Both the position numbers and the translations under genes were made by a program. This document shows, piece after piece, positions 59,791-64,000 of a stretch of 64,000 bases of DNA; position 1 is the first letter of the stretch, and the number at the start of each line of letters is the position of its first letter. The notes beneath the pieces are model-generated. The model saw only the letters and a program-made list of their open reading frames with translations, searched no databases and was not told the DNA's origin. This DNA is from Burkholderia sp. Bp8992. GTDB lineage: Bacteria > Pseudomonadota > Gammaproteobacteria > Burkholderiales > Burkholderiaceae. The stretch is from NCBI RefSeq assembly GCF_003853705.1, contig NZ_QTQI01000019.1, positions 99,781-163,780 of the forward strand, in the 5' to 3' direction.

Positions 59791-59806
59791 TGGCATGGAA
59801 TCTGCG
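59791..59806 (+). promoter_or_regulatory. Weak candidate sigma-54 promoter of the CMD-family gene
   Basis: TGGCATGGAATCTGCG has a good -24 block and GG/GC spacing but two changes in the -12 block. Predicted start near 59817. No clear upstream dyad. Confidence 0.4.
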
Positions 59807-59898
59807 TCGCCGAACGTCCCTCCAGCGCTTGGCGTGCCGGTCGCGGATTCGCGAAGCCGTCGAGTGTCGAGATATGTGACATCCAACTAAAACCCGCC

Positions 59899-60246
59899 AT
59901 GAACACATTCGATCGCAAACCGTCGTCTCAACGCCTTGTTGAAGCCAATCCCGACGCCATGTCGCACTACAGAAAGATGCGCGGCCAACTGTTTCCGCCT
60001 GAGAATGTCGACGAAGCAACCTGCGAAATCATGCTCGCGATGCAATTGGCGGTATTGGGCCGCGAGATCCCTTTCAAGGTTCATGCATTGCGCGCGTTGT
60101 CGCGCGGCGTGACCAAAGTGCAGCTCGAAGGTTTGCTGCTGTGCGGAATGGGGGTGTCGCTGGTTGCATTCGAAGCGGCCCAGGCCCTGATCTGGCTGGA
60201 CGAGGCCTGCGCCGAAGCTGATACTCCCCAGCCCGCTCAGACCTGA
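59899..60246 (+). CDS. Carboxymuconolactone decarboxylase/AhpD-like small protein
   Basis: A 115-residue all-helical protein resembling the CMD/AhpD family: HALRALSRGVTKVQLEGLLLCGMGVSLVAFEAA fits the H-x(n)-G-x-T-x-x-E pattern. The CxxC pair of peroxide-reducing AhpD is absent, so a decarboxylase-like or lactone role is more likely. ATG at 59899; upstream ribosome binding site is poor. It is the last gene that could belong to the sigma-54 set. Confidence 0.7.
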   Translation: MNTFDRKPSSQRLVEANPDAMSHYRKMRGQLFPPENVDEATCEIMLAMQLAVLGREIPFKVHALRALSRGVTKVQLEGLLLCGMGVSLVAFEAAQALIWLDEACAEADTPQPAQT

Positions 60247-60649
60247 CGAACGCGCGGTCCCTTCTCGGTACGAGATGCTCATATGCCATCGGGGTCGACC
60301 GCAGAACGGCCGCGGCGGCTTCCGTGAACGCGCCCGCTATGAAGCGACCGTCCATGCCGAAAAGACTTCCGGTGACGTAGCACGTACGGATGGAGTGAAA
60401 TGGTCGTTGCGGCGCCGCCAGATCACATGCGCGTGAACAGGCTCCCTATCTGCCGCATGCTTTCTGCCTCTTCGAGCTTCATGATCAGGTATGGTCAGGT
60501 CCGACAACGACTCGGCAATCTCGTCGCCAAACGTACTCCCCACCAGATCACGATACTTGTTTTCGATATCGGCATGGGCCCCGTCGCGCCGGTATGGACA
60601 AGCGTCAGCGACTCAGAGCCAAGAATCATGTGTTCGTCACCGGCACCGG
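60247..60649 (-). pseudogene. Non-coding interval with possible decayed coding remnant
   Basis: No intact gene is supported. On the minus strand, about 60660-60420, protein-like pieces appear in shifting frames (for example LVGSTFGDEIAESLSDL then, in another frame, MKLEEAESMRQIGSLF), as expected of a frameshifted relic. Identity unknown. Confidence 0.25.
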
Positions 60650-61558
60650 TTACAATCCAAGCGGTTGAAGTTCGCGGACAAGATCGATCAATAAGCGCAG
60701 GCCAGTCGGCATCTGACGTCTGCTCGAATAGTAAATGTAGAAACCCGGTTCCGAAGGCGCCCAGTCGTTCAGCACGAGACGCAGCCGCCCCTCCCTGACA
60801 TACGTCGCGACGAACGGTTCGGGAAAATACATCAGCCCAGCTCCGCCGAGTACTGCGACGAGTCCGGTTTCAGCATGATCGACCGTCAACGACGACGGTA
60901 CCGCCACTTCGAGCTTCTCATCGCCGCGTTTGAATTCCCATCGGTAAATTCGATCGTCGCCAAGGCGATTGCTAATGCAACGATGCTCGAGCAGATCATT
61001 GGGGTGATTTGGGATACCGAAGCGGCCAAGATAATCGGGTGCCCCTGCAACGACCCAACGTATATTGGCCGAAAGGCGCTGCGCGATCATGTCCTCCGGA
61101 ACCGTTCCGCCGTAGCGAATACCCGCGTCAAAGCCCCCCTCCGTCACGTCGACCAAACGGTTGCTCGCGACGATATCCAGTTCCACGTCAGGATAGCGCT
61201 CGACAAATGTCGGCAGCACCGGTGCCAACAGCAACGTCGAAGCCTCGACGGCCGCATTGACCCGAATGCGGCCTGTAGGCGCATCCCGGAAGCGATTCAG
61301 GGTCTCCAGAGCCGTGTCGATCGCCTCGAAAGGCATGCCGATCGACGCCGCCAACGCATCTCCCGCAGCGGTCAGCGTGACGCTCTTCGTCGTACGGTTT
61401 AGTAGACGGACGCCCAGTCTAGCTTCGAGCCCCTTCAGGGCATGACTCAGTGTCGAGGCGCTTACTCCGAGCTCTATCGCCGCACGACTAAAGCTCCTTT
61501 GTCGAGCAATAGCCAGGAAATAGATCAGATCAGCCATATCAGATCGATTTATTTGCAT
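60650..61558 (-). CDS. LysR-family transcriptional regulator
   Basis: A 302-residue regulator. The N-terminal winged helix (FLAIARQRSFSRAAIELGVSASTLSHALKGLEARLGVRLLNRTTKSV) is textbook LysR; the C-terminal effector domain follows from GRIRVNAAVEASTLLLAP. It belongs to the subgroup with NRTTRS-type motifs. Start MQINRSDMADL at 61558. Its target is not obvious: the upstream neighbour region is decayed and the divergent side carries no intact gene. Confidence 0.92.
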   Translation of the reverse strand: MQINRSDMADLIYFLAIARQRSFSRAAIELGVSASTLSHALKGLEARLGVRLLNRTTKSVTLTAAGDALAASIGMPFEAIDTALETLNRFRDAPTGRIRVNAAVEASTLLLAPVLPTFVERYPDVELDIVASNRLVDVTEGGFDAGIRYGGTVPEDMIAQRLSANIRWVVAGAPDYLGRFGIPNHPNDLLEHRCISNRLGDDRIYRWEFKRGDEKLEVAVPSSLTVDHAETGLVAVLGGAGLMYFPEPFVATYVREGRLRLVLNDWAPSEPGFYIYYSSRRQMPTGLRLLIDLVRELQPLGL

Positions 61559-61699
61559 GTCAAGAATTCCGGTTAAATATCTCTCTGATTTCGCGAGCAT
61601 TTCGCTCAATGAACCGCACCACGCAAGAACCCCTTCGACCTCGCCCTACTGTCGCTTGCCGCAGCGTAGCCTAGGCTCGCCATGGTCTCGTAGTTTACG

Positions 61700-61862
61700 C
61701 GGTGAATTCTGGCGGCGCTGCCGACAAATCGCGCGTTAGCGGTACTGCTGTCACGGTTCACGGAAACGCCGAACGCCAACAGCCGAATCCTAAATGACTC
61801 CAGCCGCGTCATCGAAGCGTTGAGGACCGGGAAGCAATCTGGACTGCAAGTGGCGTTCGACG
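61700..61862 (+). pseudogene. 3' remnant of a plus-strand gene
   Basis: The plus strand encodes ILAALPTNRALAVLLSRFTE, then TPNANSRILNDSSRVIEALR, then TGKQSGLQVAFDDEVPPNP without a start codon or ribosome binding site, and with stops in front. Composition is protein-like, suggesting the C-terminus of a deleted oxidoreductase-type gene. I cannot name it. Confidence 0.3.
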
Positions 61863-61874
61863 ACGAGGTGCCGC

Positions 61875-62576
61875 CTAATCCGCTGACGCACGCGCGTCAG
61901 CGGTCGCGCCAGCGCGAATGCCGGCGGAAATGAAAGTCACCAGATGCTCGGCCTTGCGCTTCAGGGCGCCGGCCTTGACCTTGCCGCCCGAGATACGCTC
62001 GATGCGGCTGTCAAACGCACTCATCACCAACGCGCCCACTGCGAACAAGTAGGCCCAGTGCGCATAGTTGGCGCTATGGCCCGGCAGCGTCTTCCTGATT
62101 GCGCTGATGAATTCCGCCGCGAAAGGATCGAAATATTCAGCAACGATGCCGCGCTCGGCCTCGCGCGGATCGGAAGCTTCGCGCGCAACAAGTTTGGCAT
62201 ACGCAAGTCCGGACTCGGTATTCTGGATCTGCATCACCGGGAGCACGAATGCGCGCACGATATGCTCGAGGGGGTCTTCCCCCGCGGCGACCGGTTCACG
62301 AAGCAAAGCCAACCGGGTGTCGAGCACCGTCTTGCGGCGCTCGAACAGCGCGCGGTACAGGCCCATCTTGGTCTCAAAGTGATACACGATCAACGGCAGG
62401 CCAACGTCTGCCGCCGACGCAATATCCCGCATCGAAACGCCATCGAAACCGCCTTCGGCAAACAGCCGCTCCGCCACGTCGAGCACCCGCTCGCGCTTGC
62501 TCGTCTCGACCGTCTGTTGCGCTCCCTTCCCCCCCCGTACACCGGTCGCCTTTCCCGTGACTTCCTTCGCCTGCAT
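61875..62576 (-). CDS. TetR-family transcriptional regulator
   Basis: A 233-residue repressor-type protein. The helix-turn-helix spans about residues 30-75 (RVLDVAERLFAEGGFDGVSMRDIASAADVGLPLIVYHFETKMGLY, read in two halves). I start it at ATG 62576 (MQAKEVTGKA), five bases after GGAG, rather than at 62627, which has no ribosome binding site. It is divergent from the cyclase gene and a perfect 20-bp palindrome lies between them, so it probably represses both. Confidence 0.92.
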   Translation of the reverse strand: MQAKEVTGKATGVRGGKGAQQTVETSKRERVLDVAERLFAEGGFDGVSMRDIASAADVGLPLIVYHFETKMGLYRALFERRKTVLDTRLALLREPVAAGEDPLEHIVRAFVLPVMQIQNTESGLAYAKLVAREASDPREAERGIVAEYFDPFAAEFISAIRKTLPGHSANYAHWAYLFAVGALVMSAFDSRIERISGGKVKAGALKRKAEHLVTFISAGIRAGATADARASAD

Positions 62577-62659
62577 GGTGTCTCCGCTGTCCTGTGGCTC
62601 GATTGCCGCGAATGCCAATCCGTTCATTACGCGACGTCAGTTTACACCAACACGATACT

Positions 62660-62679
62660 GACTGTACGATCGTACAGTC
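62660..62679. promoter_or_regulatory. Perfect TetR-type operator palindrome
   Basis: GACTGTACGATCGTACAGTC is a perfect 20-bp dyad, 81 bases before the TetR start and 65 bases before the cyclase start, the expected place for an operator controlling both. Confidence 0.75.
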
Positions 62680-62743
62680 CACATAACGTGAACGCTGCCA
62701 TGCGGCGTCGGTGGTAAGTCCCCCAAACCAGGAGCAACCGCAC

Positions 62744-63571
62744 ATGACACGACGCTTCGTCGATCTTTCGATCTATCTGGAAAACGACGTCATTTCCGAT
62801 CCACCGGGTTACGGCCCCACGATCCAGTATCTGACGCACCGGAATACGGCCAAAGCCGTGACGGCCTTCTTTCCCGGACTGCAGGAAACCGACCTGCCGG
62901 ACAAGAAAGGCTGGGCCATTGAACACATCCAGTTGAGCACACACAACGGGACGCATCTGGATGCGCCCTATCACTTCCACAGCACGATGAACGATTCGAA
63001 GGGCGAGCGGGAGCGTTCGACAACCATCGACGAAGTCCCGCTCGACTGGTGTTTCCAGCCCGGCGTGAAGCTCGATTTCACCGGTTTCGACGATGGCTAC
63101 GTCGTGACCGCTACCGACGTCGAAGCCGAGCTTGTGCGCATCGGGCACGAACTCAAGCCGCTTGAAATCGTCGTCGTCAACACGCGTGCAGGCAAGCGCT
63201 ACGGACAACCCGACTATGTTTCCTCGGGTTGCGGCATGGGCTTCGACGCGACCATGTACCTGCTCGAGCGAGGGGTTCGCCTGACGGGCACCGACGCGTG
63301 GAGCTGGGACGCGCCGTTCGTCCATACCGCGAAAAAATATGCCGAAACGCGTGATGCATCGCTGATCTGGGAAGGACACAAGGCCGGCCGCAAGATCGGC
63401 TATTGCCACCTGGAGAAACTCCACAATCTCGAGGTGCTGCCACCTCACGGCTTCTTCATCTCGTGCTTCCCGCACAAAATCCGGGGCGGCTCCGCCGGCT
63501 GGACTCGCGCAGTCGCGATCTTCGACGACGCCCTCAATGCAACAGCTTGCGACCCGCATCGAACCGCATAG
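62744..63571 (+). CDS. Cyclase family protein (kynurenine formamidase-like metal hydrolase)
   Basis: A 275-residue member of the cyclase/KynB family. The motif [14 protein letters not shown] carries the HxGTHxDxPxH metal ligands. These enzymes hydrolyse amides, lactones or isatin-like compounds. AGGAG precedes the ATG. It is 13 bases upstream of the fumarylacetoacetase gene, so the two form an operon under the TetR protein, likely for an aromatic compound degraded through a fumarylacetoacetate-like intermediate. Confidence 0.9.
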   Translation: MTRRFVDLSIYLENDVISDPPGYGPTIQYLTHRNTAKAVTAFFPGLQETDLPDKKGWAIEHIQLSTHNGTHLDAPYHFHSTMNDSKGERERSTTIDEVPLDWCFQPGVKLDFTGFDDGYVVTATDVEAELVRIGHELKPLEIVVVNTRAGKRYGQPDYVSSGCGMGFDATMYLLERGVRLTGTDAWSWDAPFVHTAKKYAETRDASLIWEGHKAGRKIGYCHLEKLHNLEVLPPHGFFISCFPHKIRGGSAGWTRAVAIFDDALNATACDPHRTA

Positions 63572-63584
63572 GCAAGGAGCCTCG

Positions 63585-64000
63585 ATGGAACTGAATCACA
63601 CACACGACGTCACTCAACGCAGTTGGCTGGAAACGGCCAACGTGGCGGGGACCGACTTTCCGTTGCAGAATTTGCCACTCAGCGTGTTTCGCCGCAGGGG
63701 CGTCGGCGAAACCTGGCGCGGCGGGATCGCGATCGGCGACCAGATCGTCGACCTCGCTGCGTTACAGCAGGCGGGCTGCATGGACGGCCTGGCACTCGAG
63801 GCCGTGCGAGCGGCCACGGCAACCACACTGAATGCACTGCTCGATATGGGGCCGCCTGCGTGGCAGGCACTGCGCCACGCACTCTTCGAACTGCTTCGGG
63901 CCGGCAGTCCGCATGAGCCGAACGTACGGAAGACGCTGGTATCACAAGCGGAAGCCGAGTATGCCGTCCCCGTGCGTATCGGCGACTACACCGACTTCTA
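63585..64000 (+). CDS. Fumarylacetoacetase, 5' part (runs off the window)
   Basis: The first 138 codons are present. RSWLETANVAGTDFPLQNLPLSVFRRRG is the typical N-terminal (SH3-like) domain of fumarylacetoacetase, and the frame reaches VPVRIGDYTDFY, the entry to the catalytic domain, where the window ends. AAGGAG lies five bases before the ATG. The enzyme cleaves fumarylacetoacetate to fumarate and acetoacetate at the end of tyrosine/homogentisate degradation. Confidence 0.93.
   Translation, partial: MELNHTHDVTQRSWLETANVAGTDFPLQNLPLSVFRRRGVGETWRGGIAIGDQIVDLAALQQAGCMDGLALEAVRAATATTLNALLDMGPPAWQALRHALFELLRAGSPHEPNVRKTLVSQAEAEYAVPVRIGDYTDF

Noticed and set aside
59485-59898. Upstream extension of the CMD-family frame to a 253-residue protein
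   Set aside because: Cys/Arg-rich, non-family residues covering a likely promoter region; family homology begins at the ATG at 59899.
1-64000. tRNA, rRNA, CRISPR, insertion sequence, prophage or integrase
   Set aside because: None seen by reading; no transposase-like frame, no regular short repeats with spacers, no rRNA-like sequence. A tRNAscan or Infernal run would settle small RNAs.

Overview
The window is GC-rich, gene-dense proteobacterial DNA. Its gene set and paralogue richness fit a Burkholderia-type betaproteobacterium, probably a secondary replicon (inference from EtfAB, ETF-QO, the split PntAA/AB/B transhydrogenase, DcaP/OmpC-type porin, TTT and Liv transporters and several acyl-CoA gene sets). 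I saw no rRNA, tRNA, CRISPR array or intact insertion sequence.

Layout. 1-208: 5' end of an exported alpha/beta-hydrolase-like gene. 398-11.0 kb (minus): aldehyde dehydrogenase, a PAS-AAA+-Fis sigma-54 activator, then an operon of a double HIBADH-like dehydrogenase, an Fe-ADH-like protein, two tandemly duplicated TctC binding proteins and an MmgE/PrpD protein. 11.4-18.1 kb: Liv-type binding protein and SDR (plus), then livHMGF plus an amidohydrolase (minus). 18.7-33.5 kb (minus): ETF-QO, pntB/AB/AA, beta-ketoadipyl-CoA-type thiolase, a second Liv-type binding protein, PaaH-like dehydrogenase, etfA, etfB, an NDP-forming acyl-CoA synthetase and an enoyl-CoA hydratase. 34-39.9 kb (plus): quinone-oxidoreductase-like protein, a crotonase, a MenB/BadI-type crotonase, an acyl-CoA ligase and an SDR. 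40.6-44.5 kb: porin and a GH3 beta-glucosidase lipoprotein behind an AT-rich leader. 44.6-48.3 kb (minus): MaoC, aldehyde dehydrogenase, DUF35 and an SCP-x/Ltp2-like thiolase homologue. 48.6-50.7 kb (plus): DUF2889 and an MFS exporter. 50.8-59.2 kb (minus): CaiB, split PaaH-like pair, acyl-CoA dehydrogenase, enoyl-CoA hydratase, TctA, TctB, second CaiB. 59.9-64 kb: CMD-family protein, LysR, decayed DNA, TetR, a cyclase and a truncated fumarylacetoacetase.

The main discovery is regulatory. Sixteen sites with sigma-54 (-24 GG / -12 GC, ten bases between) architecture lie in front of nearly every catabolic operon from 0.4 to 60 kb; about ten match TGGCAY-N5-TTGC exactly. Most have, about 75-120 bp upstream of the predicted start of transcription (further for a few), a 19-bp dyad related to GTGTCCGCGACGCGGACAC, often in tandem pairs about 20 bp apart. 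A related dyad precedes the sigma-54 activator gene at 2214-3932, the only such activator in the window. I infer that this activator controls one large regulon.

Functionally the regulon looks like a complete route for an exogenous carboxylic acid: uptake (porin, Liv ABC, TTT), CoA activation (AMP- and NDP-forming ligases, two CaiB transferases), dehydrogenation through ETF to ETF-QO, hydration, ring or chain cleavage (MenB/BadI-like crotonase; MaoC plus Ltp2/DUF35-like retro-aldolase plus aldehyde dehydrogenase), beta-oxidation (PaaH-like, thiolase) and redox balancing (PntAB). An alicyclic or branched acid such as a cyclohexanecarboxylate-type compound is the best guess; the actual substrate cannot be read from sequence. 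The right end (TetR, cyclase, fumarylacetoacetase) is a separate aromatic-type unit with its own perfect TetR operator.
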